From positions 6,631,924-6,695,923 of the forward strand of contig NC_088306.1 in assembly GCF_032854445.1 (NCBI RefSeq): a DNA stretch of 64,000 nt. The letters are read 5' to 3'. The position numbers and the translations under genes are program-made. The notes beneath the pieces were generated by a model. That model saw only the letters and a list, made by a program, of their open reading frames with translations, was not told where the DNA came from and searched no databases. This document shows positions 45,539 through 56,312 of this stretch, piece after piece. The stretch's first letter is position 1. Each line of letters starts with the position of its first letter. The stretch comes from Liolophura sinensis (taxonomy: Eukaryota; Mollusca; Polyplacophora; Chitonida; Chitonidae).

Positions 45539-46031
45539 AGAGGAATCATTCAGAACCTGTTTTACTTTCGGTAGAGCATCAATGTCTATACGGTGTATAG
45601 CTAAACTAACCTTTTTGACAATCTCACGCCAAGTACCGAAGAATCACTTTCTCCCGTTTTGCCCATAATTTTAGCATATTCCTCAAGCGTCGAGATGATA
45701 TTTTTATTGCTAGATCGAATGTTGACATTACTCTTTTCTCTATACATAGGACCTCTCACAAAGAGATTCCTTAGAAACCATTGCTCTCATACGTTACGTG
45801 TCTTGTAGGCTGCATTCTGACGAGCCACATTTTTCACAATGTTCAATCAACGTCACACGTAATAACTGGAAAAACTGATGTGTCAAGGTTACCATCAAGC
45901 AAATTCACTTTAAGTTTCTAAACTTCTATACACTCTAGATTATTTGATCCGCTGGGACATAGTTTTTGATCAAGAATTCGCATGTCGGACCTTTGCTTGC
46001 AATTATATTAAAACATTCATTTAATATGAAA

Positions 46032-46212
46032 AATTCGGTCGCTGTGAGTTTAAGTCCAGCTCATGCTGGCTTCCTTTCCGGCCGTATGTGGTAATGTCTG
46101 CCAACAACCTGCGTATGGTCGTTGGTTTCCGCCGGGTTCTCCCCGGTTTCCTCCCACCTTAATGCTAGCCGCCGTCGTATAAGCAAAACATACTTGAGTA
46201 CGGCGTTAATTT
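46032..46212 (+). mobile_element. SINE-B copy 8
   Basis: Begins at the B-box region (GGTCGCTGTGAGTTTAAGTC). It continues with GCTGGCTTCCTTTCCGGCCG, CCTCCCACCTTAATGCTAGC and the tail TTGAGTACGGCGTTAATTTA. The 5' end of the head is missing. Confidence 0.85.
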
Positions 46213-46864
46213 ATATTTAACATCACTATATATATGTACGAGTACATACTGTCCCTTGGTATTGTTTATATGTTAAATGTGATAACACCACAGCCTTTTT
46301 AGTAATTTTGGACCAGTGATGTCAAATAAAATGCAAGCACATTAAACATATATTCATTACAAAGACATATCGAAACAAAGCGGCTTTATAATGAAATGGG
46401 GATATAAAACTGTGGGGAGATTGAGCAGCCATTCTGTGCACGTATTAGATGCAAAACTATGTCCCAACAGTTCGAATATCTGGTGTGTGTATTGATATCT
46501 TGCCAACCAGAACACATTAATCTTAAAGTTGATTAAATGTATAAACCCATCAATAGCGTCGATCTATCTAGACGTGTCCTGAAGTTACGAAACTATTTAT
46601 GTTACCTTGATTAGAAATGTTGCTGTTAAACTGTCAAGACAAGAAAACGTTGGCTTCTCGTAACTTAGTGTATTTCGTTCCAGTCTTCACTGTCCGCAGA
46701 TTTAAAACCTGTTCGCCTATATCATAAAGCTTTCTTTAACATACATGTATATAAGCATACAATTTTCTCGGATACATATACATATAAAATTCCATGAAAA
46801 TTTAACTGGACTTTATGATTTTCTTTCATTTGGAACATGAAGAGAAATCTCCTATTCGCCTCCC
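46213..46864. other. Unassigned DNA with a short R1 piece
   Basis: No gene recognised. TTTTGGACCAGTGATGTCAA near 46306-46325 is a fragment of R1 in reverse. Confidence 0.4.
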
Positions 46865-47461
46865 TCCATAATGTCTATTAATAAAGTGGAATTACCGAGG
46901 TGTTAAGGTAACCTTTATTGAAATAAAGCAGCTAGTCCAATCATTAAATCATATTGCCCTTTGTCTTCAGAAATCTCACCTGACGACATCTAACAAAGAT
47001 AAAATAACCCTCGAAATTATACACTTTATAGTATCTATTCTAATGAAGACACCTCTACAGCCGGCTCCCCTCTCTTTGTAAATAACAATATTATTTATAG
47101 CCCTGTTACTCTGGATAAAGAGCTTCACGCTGTGACCGTTTGTATTTCATTGTCTGAAACAATCACATTGTGTTCGGTGTATATTTCTCCGAACACTTCT
47201 TTGTCACCTTCCCAGCTGCTTAATTTTAAAAGAACAATTACCTAAACATTTTATGACAATGGGAGATTTTAACTCCCACAATCCCTTATGGGGCAAATAA
47301 ACATAAATAATAAAGGCAAGATAGTGAAAGATGTTTTATCGATTGAAGAACTGTGTTATTTCAGTGATGGTTATGATATCTATTTACATCCAGGTAATGG
47401 AGCTTAGCGTATTGATCTCACAATCACAGATCCATCATAACTCCAGGACTTTTCTTGGAGC

Positions 47462-47646
47462 GTGCATGATCTTTGTGGTAGGGATCATTTCCCTATTATT
47501 CTAGAATATGTCACGTCTAATTCGCTAGAACGTGTAGCTAGGTGGAAGTTCGATAAAGCAGATTGGATCACATTTGAGATGTTCTGCGAGGCTGATATCA
47601 CTCCAGAGGCTCTCAGTGCTGCAGATGATCTAATACTAAAGTTTAA
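47462..47646 (+). pseudogene. C-terminal endonuclease segment of LINE L4
   Basis: An open frame reads HDLCGRDHFPIILEYVTSNS and then WKFDKADWITFEMFCEADIT. It gives the end of the APE domain and the start of the linker, and stops being LINE at 47646 where SINE-B copy 9 entered. The frame resumes after 47865 with NELILIANDRTIPKA. The catalytic aspartate and histidine of the SDH block are present, although its serine reads arginine. Confidence 0.75.
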
Positions 47647-47854
47647 GTTATTTATTTATTTATTTGATTGGTGTTTTACTCCAGAATATTTCACTTATAC
47701 GACGGCGGCCAGCATTATGGTGGGTGGAAACCGGGCACAACCAGGGGAAAACCCACGGCTAACGACAGGTTGCTGCCAGACCTTTCCACTTACGGTCAGA
47801 GAGGAAGCCAGCATGAGCTTGACTTAAACTCATAGCGACGGCATTGGTGAGAGG
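47647..47854 (-). mobile_element. SINE-B copy 9, nested in LINE L4, 11-bp target duplication
   Basis: A reversed SINE-B from the TTATTTATTTATTTGATTGG tail to the CATAGCGACGGCATTGGTGA head region. The direct repeat CTAAAGTTTAA is present at 47636-47646 and 47855-47865. LINE coding similarity continues directly on both sides, so the insertion came after the LINE. Confidence 0.95.
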
Positions 47855-48190
47855 CTAAAGTTTAATGAACTTATTCTTATAGCTAATGATAGAACCATAC
47901 CTAAGGCATGGACAAATCCAAAATCCAAAGCAAACCCTGGCATGACAAGGACTGTCGCAGAGTCACTGTAAAAAAATCCGAACGAAATTTTAATGTATGT
48001 CCTCCTGATAATAATTTAAACCAGGTTCGTATTTTTAAATCTAACGCTTGTCGATTACTCAAGTCCAAGAGAGGATCTTTCTTGGCACAAGTTTGTTTCA
48101 GGCATTACATCAAAAACACCCATGCGTAAGGTTTGGAAAATGGTTCAGAAACTTAAGGGCAAAAATAATATCAACATTTAAAAGACAGCA

Positions 48191-48788
48191 ATAATATTCT
48201 TACCTCTCCCGGCAGTATAGCCAATAATAGTCTTACCTCTCCCGGCAGTATAGCCAATAATATTCTTACCTCTCCCGGCAGTATAGCCAATAATAGTCTT
48301 ACCTCTCCTGGCAGTATAGCCAATAATATTCTTACCTCTCCCGGCAGTATAGCAAATAATAGTCTTACCTTTCCCGGCAGTATAGCCAATAATAGTCTTA
48401 CCTCTCCCGGCAGTATAACCAATAATAGTCTTACCTCTCCCGGCAGTATAGCCAATAATAGTCTTACCTCTCCCGGCAGTATAACCAATAATATTCTTAC
48501 CTCTCCCGGCAGTATAGCCAATAATAGTCTTACCTCTCCCGGCAGTATAACCAATAATATTCTTACCTCTCCCGGCAGTATAGCCAATAATAGTCTTACC
48601 TCTCCCGGCAGCATAGCCAATAATAGTCTTACCTCTCCCGGCAGTATAGCCAATAATAGTCTTACCTTTCCCGGCAGTATAGCCAATAATAGTCTTACCT
48701 CTCCCGGCAGTATAGCCAATAATAGTCTTACCTTTCCCGGCAGTATAGCCAATAATAGTCTTACCTCTCCCGGCAGTATAGCCAATAA
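48191..48788. repeat. 33-bp tandem array, 18 copies, inside LINE coding frame
   Basis: The unit is AATAATAGTCTTACCTCTCC plus CGGCAGTATAGCC, repeated 18 times with few substitutions. Because 33 is a multiple of three, the plus frame reads the 11-residue unit SIANNSLTSPG repeatedly. It joins in frame to the LINE sequence SIANKLAETISQKSSSENYF. The same unit occurs once as LINE sequence (DSNNILTSPGSIAN), so the array arose by expansion of LINE codons. The 204-codon minus-strand ORF of ILPGEVRLLLA units is a by-product. Confidence 0.93.
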
Positions 48789-49129
48789 GCTCGCCGAAAC
48801 AATATCTCAGAAATCCTCTTCTGAGAATTATTTTACAGAGTTTCAGCAGATTAAAAATCAGAAAGATAAGATTAAATTGCCCTTTCCTTCCAAAAATATG
48901 GAAGGCTATAATAAATCGCTTGGTGTTGATGAGCTGAAAACTGCATTGAAAAGGCTCATGAGACCGGATGTGGGCCTGATAAGGCTTATTAAAAATTTCT
49001 GAACCATTTAACAGTTAGATTTCCAACGTCTATAAACAAATTTTTGGGTATAATATTTGATAGTAAACTAATCTTTTGTATATGGAAGCCGATAGAGGAT
49101 AGCTGTACCTCCACCGTTCTAATACAGAG

Positions 49130-50810
49130 CGAGGTAACGAGATTAATATGGTTTTGCTACCTCGCTTCCTCGCATGGCTACCTCGTTACCTCGCTGCCTC
49201 GCATTGTCAGCACTCTTCCTCGCATGGCTGCCCCGTTACCTCGAGGTGGGGAGCACTGATTATACTCACTTCAATGTCAGGCCGAGGCATACATTGTGTG
49301 TAAGTTGGGTTTTTGAGATGGGTTCTTGCTTCCCTCTGTATTGCATCACTGGACACGACCGTCACTCAAATTTCAGCGACCGAGAAGGGTAGCACACTAG
49401 TGCGGCGTAATGATCCAGTAACCTCTCCCCAATGCGGTACCTGTGAGTTCAAGACCAGTTCTGACCGGCTTCCGCCCCGGTCACACACAGGAAGATCTGT
49501 CAGCAACTTGTGGGTGGTCGTATGTTTTCCACTGGCTCTGTCTGGTTCCCTTCCACCATAATATTGGCTACGGTCGTATAAGTGAAGTGTTCTTGAGTAC
49601 GCGTAAAGCAAGAATTGAGTAAATGAATATAGGAAAGGACCTGGTAGGATAAAGCGGAGAATCGGCCTCCAGAGAGGTACGACAAGAAAGTGCAAATTTC
49701 AAAATCCAAGCAAAATTCCGCCTGGTCGAAGCACTCATACAAGTTATATGACCATAAAAAGAGACGGTTTCTTTGAAATAACTCGGCTTCATTACACTCT
49801 CGATGAAAAAAACAATTTTTTCGTTCAAAATGAGACACAAAAGGAGTTTTTTAATTTACAGTATGAAGATTAACGTTAACTACGTTAACCTATGGATGAT
49901 AAGTGTTATCATAAATAAGTATAGATTGTTAAGATGGTATTACGTAACGTGTGGCAATTAAATTTGTAACGAAATCATACATGAATCCTGGATGAGAGCA
50001 CAACTGGTCGTCTAACATTAACACGTTATGCGTAGCAGAAGTATAAGGCTGAAAGTTGCATTTGTTATATAGTTATTGAATGCACTGGTACATAACTGCG
50101 AACTCAAGAATTTCCAGAAAGTAACATTTGTTGTAGGGTGAATTCCCCCTTTTCACAATGTCTAATTAAATAAAAGAGATACTTGAGTGGGACTGGAGTA
50201 GCCTACCATTTTTCGATTTTATGCCAAATACATCTCTTCAGTGTATGTTTGGTGCTTTATAAGTGTCGTGTTTGCTAAATAACAGGAACAGAAGATTAAA
50301 ACACAACTGAAAAAGGAGGTGGCCTTACGAGTGTGTCTGCGGTTGTTGCTCACAGGTATAGCCAGTTTCGCTTCTTGAGATGCACAGTTTCTTGCAGTGG
50401 GACGGATTCCTCGTTTTACCATACCAGGTCCTATATCTGAGTAAAAAATAATTCAAATTACAGATTCCTAACACCAACCAAAACTGAAATATGGCGTTGT
50501 CAAAATTAATAGGACAAATAGCAATGGAAGGAAAATCAATAATTATATATACCCCAAGAAATATCCTGTACCAGCACCACATCCACCCCATCTTCATACT
50601 GCAGTTAAACAGAAAAACTGACCTAGCTGAGACTATTATGTAATAAATCCAGGGTCTGGTAATTAAAGTGTGCTGATTTCAACCGGCATCACATCCGGCC
50701 AGGTATCTGAAGAACCCAAATTACACGCGGTGTATGCCACAACCTGATACTAAAGTAATTATAATAACTGCTCCCCACCTAGTTGCCTAGCTCTGACCAG
50801 TCTATGTTAT
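49130..50810. other. DNA interrupting LINE L4
   Basis: Contains a CTACCTCGCTTCCTCGCATGG-like low-complexity run at 49157-49245 and SINE-B copy 10. About 1.2 kb without recognisable genes follows. LINE similarity stops near GAGGATAGCTGTACCTCCAC and resumes near TTATATCGCTCTGTGG. The boundary words are similar but do not form a clean target duplication. Confidence 0.5.
49372..49622 (+). mobile_element. SINE-B copy 10
   Basis: A degraded head (AGTGCGGCGTAATGATCCAG), CTCCCCAATGCGGTACCTGTG, GTTCAAGACCAGTTCTGACC, CCGGTCACACACAGGAAGAT, CTTCCACCATAATATTGGCT and a tail GAGTACGCGTAAAGC. Confidence 0.85.
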
Positions 50811-50880
50811 TAAATTTATATCGCTCTGTGGTGACTACGGGTCCATCATACACGGCTCCGCAGGGAAATCATATGTTAAA

Positions 50881-51674
50881 ATGTTGGGTCCTGTCCATCA
50901 CCAGGGTTTGAGGCTCAGCCTAGGTGCTTTTAGAATCTCACCAGTTAAGAGTTTATACGTAGAGGCTGATGAGCCTTTTTTACATCATAGACGTATCACA
51001 CACAGCTTTCAATATGCTGCGAATCTTAAAGCTTACCCAACAAACCCTCCTTACTTGTGTTTTCAATCCATCATATGTAGATAAATTTAATACGTGTCCT
51101 GACAAGATCCCTTCGTTTGGTGTAAGGTACCATATTGTGGAAGCTAACATCAAGTTCGAGGACATAGCTCCGGTGACTTTTCCAGAGTCTCCTTCCTTGC
51201 TTTTTCCACAGCCTAAACTAATTTTTGATCCACGTAAACATAATAACAGGTGAGGTTTCAACTACAAATTGGGATTATAAATTTATATACACTGATGGGT
51301 CAAAGGATGGGGGCAGGGTTGGGTCTGCGCCAACCTTAGAACAGCGAGTCCCTTCTCTTCGTCTTCCATCCTCTTCTTCAATCTTCTCTGCCGAGGCTAG
51401 TGCTATACTCAAGGCCTTGTCATGTGCCCAGAAGGCAGTGATATGTAATGATTCGCTCTTCTGTCTTTTGGCAATACAGAATGATGAATTTAAAAATCCG
51501 TTAATTCTAGACATTTTAGCCTCACATGGAAAAATAATTAAAAGAGGTAAAAAAAAATTATATTTTGTTGGATACCGAGTCATATTAGTATTCATGGAAG
51601 CAGACAGGGAAGACAGGTTAGACGGAGAAGCTAAATCTGCCCTGAATAAAAAAAAATATAAAAAACTAAAGTAG
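50881..51674 (+). pseudogene. LINE L4 connector and RNase H domain
   Basis: Overlapping frames give a connector with FRISPVKSLYVEADEPFLHH and CPDKIPSFGVRYHIVEANIK. PVTFPESPSLLFPQPKLIFD comes next. The RNase H blocks are IYTDGSKDGG (first aspartate), SAEASAILKAL (glutamate), DSLFCLLAIQN (second aspartate) and FCWIPSHISIHG. In a working LINE this domain removes RNA from the RNA/DNA hybrid. At least three frame changes break it. Its coding similarity ends near 52.0 kb with TSCTHGMSCKD...CRISHSR. Confidence 0.75.
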
Positions 51675-52310
51675 CGTATACGCATTCTTGTTCTGATGTA
51701 CATTAATATATTCCTCGCCTTTGGCAGGGTGAATGGGATCCTAAGGCCCGTTATAAACTCAACGATATTCACCCCGTCCTTGGCAATACTTCCTGTACAC
51801 ATGGTATGTCTTGTAAAGACCGACTAATTTCAATGAGGTGTCGTATTAGTCATTCTCGTGTAACTCACAATTTTATTCTCGACGGCGGCTCTGCCCCAAT
51901 GTGTTGGATGTGGTGTTCAATAGGGCATGAAACATATCCTGGTTGTAGCCTTTGCCTATGTCCGGCAAAGATTCTACACAGCCAACACTTTATATGACTT
52001 GTTGCCATCATAAACTACTCGAAGGACATTGGCCTGTAGCATAAAATATACGTTCTAATTATTAGTAATATATATAGGCCGATATATACATATGTTTTGT
52101 ACCAAATTACCTGTTATATAGATACAGTGGTTTTCGTTTTAAACTGCTTTCGTTCCTCTTATGTGATTTAAACATGTGCTACCATATTTGTTTTATTTTG
52201 GATGTTTTCATTACCATATCGAAAGCCATTCACCGCCGCGTGTTTTCAATTTCTCGCCACGGTATGTTGCCAATGTGGCGTTAAGTACCAATCATTCATT
52301 CAAATCTAAT

Positions 52311-53611
52311 TATACACATCAGTTGTGAATATTCTCCAGGAAGATGCAATTATGCCTCAGTCTTTCAACTGCATTGCTCTCTACTATTTGAGGAAGATTG
52401 TGAAGTTATTGCAAGGTTATCTATGCCCTTTTCTCGCTTTTCACCTTAGTGTTGGGAATATTGGGAAGTAGCTGGAGATGTTTAGATACCTCTGGTCGCT
52501 TCCCAAAGCATACCACTAATATTTTCAATTCAACATCAACCATACAAGAAGTAAATGAATTGATGGCGCGGAATAGGGGCTGTCTATTCATCGTGTTGAA
52601 TTAGCTCGCTTCGGTGGATATATGAACAGTTGCAATCAAAACCTAACTTAGATACATGTATGTATTTAATTATGGACAACCGCGATGGCGGGTAGGCTAG
52701 AATAAAAACTAAAAAGTTCCCTACATCCCACAGATTGTGACAAGTTACCCCAATTTCATTACAGCTCATTTCATATTTCAAAAGGGATACACATTAAAAA
52801 TTCGCCCAGCATCTTGTCCTTTCTTTCTCTTTTTGGTAGGCCACAATCCTTAAAGATTAGTCTTTTTGGACTATTAAACCTTAATTTATGAGAATCACGT
52901 GATCTGCTACAGCTGATTTATGACATTTCGCTCTGCTGCGAGGTCAGTGCCATCATGGAAAGTGCCACGAGTATTTTGAGACCATTGAAGACATAAGTGT
53001 ATTTACATTAAATTAGGTGTCAATTTTTGAAGACTTAAATGATCATTTATATAAGAAAACTTATTTTTATCTAGATCTAATTAGCCCAAAACAGTTTTGG
53101 TGGAGTTGTATGCGGAGAAATATGCAGAGAATTACCTTTAATGGGTGAAGATTTGTTCCCCCTTTATTTGCGGTCATGTATAAAGTGATGGTCGAAAAAC
53201 ATCCTTATGGAGTATTATGAAAAAAGTGATTGCCAACATCACGATTTATATCACAGACTAAGTGCTTGCTAAGTTTTTATTCAGGGCAATTGATTTTTTT
53301 CGCATCCCAGATAATGACACCTCGCATGAGGCCTGGAAAAACTAGGTACTTAGGTGTGCCTCGTGAATGTCAAATACGTGCAGAATTTAGGAATCTATAG
53401 CCTATAGCCAGCTCTGCTGCGCTGCTGGAATACTAAGGCATGGCGACGCTTAAATTCCGACAGAAGGCTGATATTGCTTTTGTGATCGTTACGGAACCAA
53501 AAGATAAATGATAGCTGCACCACAGCTCACTTAAATACATGTTCATGGTATTAGGGCAATCAGAGACGTACAAAAGGAACATAAACTCTCTACACAATAC
53601 AAAAGACTCAG
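52311..53611. other. Unassigned DNA with an R3 piece
   Basis: No gene recognised. A 65-codon minus-strand frame at 52584-52781 encodes DCNCSYIHRSELIQHDE, shared with R3 at 3.8 kb. Confidence 0.4.
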
Positions 53612-53822
53612 AACATGAACAGTAAATTCAGAGCAGCAAAGACAGTGTTATAGTAGACAAATGGTCACCGGTAATCCGTGAAATACGGACTCGTCAGCTT
53701 ACCTCAGTTAGGATGTCATTCTAAGTGTTCATTTAAATGCTTAAATAGTAGCAACATAAACGCCCACTAGCAACATGGCTTAATCACCAGTTAAAATACA
53801 GTAACATTAAAACAGTACAAAA
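53612..53822 (+). repeat. R1 interspersed repeat, copy h
   Basis: R1 blocks AATTCAGAGCAGCAAAGACA, CCTCAGTTAGGATGTCATTC, ATGCTTAAATAGTAGCAAC and TTAAAACAGTACAAAA. The conserved start is lost. Confidence 0.65.
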
Positions 53823-54086
53823 GTAACACTGAGAAACGACAATAACGCGAGTTGTTTACGAGAGGTTTCTAGCAGAAAGATATAAATTGTTAAACAGGCC
53901 TGTCAATAATTAAATTCATTGGCCAAGAAAGACAAACTGTAAGGGTAAGGAGGAGCCATAATTTCAGAGAAATACTCTGTCGAATAATCGTCACTGGGCT
54001 TTTATGTTCACATGACAAATGTTGTTCAAAGTAGTGCATGTACGATTTTGAGATGCCCATAAAATATAATATTCTATTTTATAATA

Positions 54087-54117
54087 AACTCTGTCAAAAA
54101 AGAAACGCTACCCCCGT
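54087..54117 (+). repeat. Left terminal inverted repeat of Tc1 element
   Basis: Starts AACTCTGTCAAAAAAGAAAC directly after TA and mirrors the right end. Confidence 0.93.
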
Positions 54118-54280
54118 ATTTTAGAGATTTTAATGGTTAGTTTTAGGACGCCACAACTTTTTTCTTATTGAAGACAGAAGTCAGAAATTTGGCAGAATAA
54201 TAATCAAGATGGTCATGTTTAAAACTGTCTTTTCAAAAGTCATCTCACAGACACCAGTTGCTCACCAGGGGGCGTCTTCC

Positions 54281-55286
54281 TCAGTATCTCGTAAGACCAC
54301 CACGGGCTGCAATCACTGCACGGCATCTCCTTGGACAAGAACGGATAAGACGCCGGATTCTCTCCTTGGGAATGGCCCTCTACTCCTCCTGTAACGCAAC
54401 GGCGAGCTGTTGAAGCGTCTGTGGCGGTGGCTGACGTTGACGCACGTGTTGATCCAGAGTATCCCACAGGTGTTCAATAGGGTTGAGGTCTGGTGATTTA
54501 GAGGGCCACGGCAAGATTGACGTTGGAATCCTGCAGAAAGTTCGTTGTTGCACGTGCAGTATGAGGCCTGGCGTTGTCCTGTTGAAAAAGCTGTGTCTGT
54601 CGGTCAATAATCGGGAGAAGGTGAGGCTGTAACACGTGGTTGATGTAACGTTGGGCTGTCAGGTTCCCTGGAACGATCACCAAGTCTGATTTCTGGTTGT
54701 ACGAGATGGCTCCCCAAACCATAACACTGCCTCCGCCAAATCTGTCCACCTGCCGGACGCAAATGGGCGCAAAGCATTCATGACGTCTCCTATACACACG
54801 CTGTCTTCCGTCGTGACGTGTCAAAAGAAAACGGGATTCATCAGAAAACCAGATGCGCCTACAGTTTTGTAAAGTCCCTATCTTTACGTTGTTGCACCAC
54901 CTGAGTCGTAGGCGTCGATGTAAGGGGCGTAGTACAGGTCCAACAACTGGTCTACAGGCACGTAAACCCGCTTCTTTCAGACGGTCCCTAATCGTTTGAG
55001 TCGACACTCTCCTCAAACTTGGTATTTGTGTAGCCGTCACGGTAGGTAGGGCATGCCGATTACGCAGGTAAAGGACCCGGATGTAACGATCTTGAAGTGG
55101 GGTCGTGATTCTTGGCCTTCCACTTCTCGGGCGATAGCTGGTCGAATTAAAGTTGTTGTAACGGCTCCAAAGTCGGGATATCGTTGTTTTGTGAACATTT
55201 AGGTGTCGTGCAATAGTACCAAAACTTTCTCCGGCTTGAAGACGACCAATGGCGATATTTCGGTCGGCAGCACTCAGTCGCGGCAT
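54281..55286 (-). pseudogene. Tc1 transposase, frameshift plus stop
   Basis: This would be a DDE transposase that excises and inserts the element. The likely start is the ATG at 55286 (MPRLSAADRNIAIGRLQAGE), not the upstream in-frame extension. A bipartite helix-turn-helix region follows (TIARHLNVHKTTISRLWSRY, then RRVSTQTIRDRLKEAGL), with the GRPR hook between them. Catalytic blocks are WFSDESRF (first aspartate), LFQQDNARPHTA (second) and SPDLNPIEHLWD (glutamate), giving DD34E-type spacing. A net frame change near 54517-54521 separates the second and third catalytic residues. A TAG at 54380-54382 stands where tryptophan is expected (QEE-stop-RAIP). The natural end is the TGA at 54281-54283 after LTRY. 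Otherwise the sequence is well preserved, so the inactivation is recent. Confidence 0.9.
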
Positions 55287-55584
55287 TTTACCGACTGCCT
55301 TTCGTCGACGAATGAATGAATAAAATACGAAAGCACATGGGCTTTTATACACCCCAACACTATAACTGCCATTCACATGATTTGCATGTGAATGGTTCTG
55401 TGTGCCACGTCAACAGGGTCAGTCCATGCGTTGTGAAGTCATAAGCAATAAAATACACTTAGGAGAGAAAAAGCAGTTGTTTGGATGGTAATCTTCAATA
55501 AAAACGTGTATAATTTCATTACATTTGACTAAACTTTAGTTTGGAAGCAATAACTTTATTCGAACGAATTTTTGACATCCGAGG

Positions 55585-55615
55585 ACAGGGGTTGCGTTTC
55601 TTTTTTGACAGAGTT
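55585..55615 (-). repeat. Right terminal inverted repeat of Tc1 element
   Basis: Ends GCGTTTCTTTTTTGACAGAG plus TT before TA and complements the left end. Confidence 0.93.
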
Positions 55616-55617
55616 TA

Positions 55618-56050
55618 GATATCATTGATATGTTAATCATATGTTAATCAAATTAAAGAAACTGAATACCTAGTAAATGTTACTAATTTAAGCAAATTAC
55701 ACATTAGATTTTGGAAAAGCGTACTGCACAAAACAGCGGGTTTTGACATCACCTTAATTCTGATATTAAGAGGTGTTTTAGTAAACACATCTTGCAGTGA
55801 TGGGTTAAACCAGTAGTTAAGTCATCATTTCTTTCTCTAACATTCTTTAAAGTCTTTCCACTTGGTGTGGATGTACACACCGTGGTTAATATTAAACGAA
55901 AGTGCTGATACTCTTGCGCCTGGCGGTTGGTACATGTGCCGAAGGCGAGTTAGTTATGTGGAGTGCGCATCACCAGGAATTCTTTGAGTTGGGACAAGAT
56001 AGTTCTGTGGTGTGTGCATCACCGGGAATTCTTTGCTGCGGAACGAGATA
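55618..56050. other. Unassigned spacer
   Basis: No gene recognised. GCATCACC(A/G)GGAATTCTTTG occurs twice, near 55967 and 56017, as a short direct repeat. Confidence 0.45.
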
Positions 56051-56054
56051 GTTA

Positions 56055-56150
56055 AAACTCTTGAACTCATAGCGACCGCATTGGTGAGAGGCTCCTGAGT
56101 CATTACGCTGTGCTAGCGCGCTAACCGACTGAGCCACGGAGGGCCCTTTA
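56055..56150 (-). mobile_element. SINE-B copy 11 (tRNA-like head only)
   Basis: TTGAACTCATAGCGACCGCA, TTGGTGAGAGGCTCCTGAGT and GCTAACCGACTGAGCCACGG are the reverse of the SINE-B head with both promoter boxes. The body is absent. Confidence 0.85.
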
Positions 56151-56312
56151 AATGACAGGAAAGTAAGACCCATCAATATGGCTTTTAGGTAATAATAAAA
56201 GTAGTGAACTTAGATGCAATTTATTAGACGTTACTGATATGGAATTAATCAATATGCTGTGTAATCATAACATTTAATAAATATTTACAGGAAAATGTTC
56301 CATAGAGATTAG

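Larger units (their letters stand above)
44220..45800 (-). mobile_element. Penelope-like element copy C, 5'-truncated
   Basis: Reading leftward, it begins near 45790 with FVRGPMYREKSNVNIRS and covers nearly the whole reverse transcriptase to a C-terminal ...NLRHKLLVQKL near 44310 and beyond. The GIY-YIG part and the cysteine/histidine linker block are not present. It is close to copy B over the shared blocks, so B and C belong to one subfamily. Frame breaks separate two long open segments (44972-45538 and 44305-44715). The palm motif reads YIDG instead of YIDD, which should abolish catalysis. Confidence 0.85.
46865..52310 (+). mobile_element. Long broken I/Jockey-like LINE with RNase H (copy L4)
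   Basis: Domains lie in order. An APE endonuclease (47.0-47.5 kb) carries KWNYRGVK, ISPNTSLSPSQLLNFK, AIDLTITDPS-like and DLCGRDHFPII; the usual SDH reads RDH. A linker is interrupted by SINE-B copy 9 and inflated by a 33-base array. The start of the reverse transcriptase (SSENYFTEF, VDELKTALKRLMRP) follows. A deletion removes the palm, and a late reverse transcriptase piece, LGIIFDSKLIF, comes next. About 1.7 kb of foreign DNA (49.13-50.81 kb) precedes a connector (HHQGLRLSLGAFRISPVKSL). RNase H (IYTDGSKDGG near 51.28 kb, WIPSHI near 51.57 kb) and the 3' end complete it. Linked RNase H points to the I/Nimb side of the Jockey-I group. It has many stops and shifts and is not active. Confidence 0.8.
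54087..55615 (-). mobile_element. Tc1-like DNA transposon, complete ends, broken gene
   Basis: Terminal inverted repeats AACTCTGTCAAAAAAGAAAC plus GC match perfectly for 22 bases and, with mismatches, for about 31. TA dinucleotides flank both ends (54085-54086 and 55616-55617), the Tc1/mariner target duplication. Length is 1529 bases, and one transposase gene fills the interior on the minus strand. Preserved ends mean it could still be moved by a related transposase supplied elsewhere, though its own gene is broken. Confidence 0.93.

Noticed and set aside
48171-48785. 204-codon minus-strand ORF of ILPGEVRLLLA repeats
   Set aside because: By-product of the 33-bp array. The LINE coding sense is on the plus strand.
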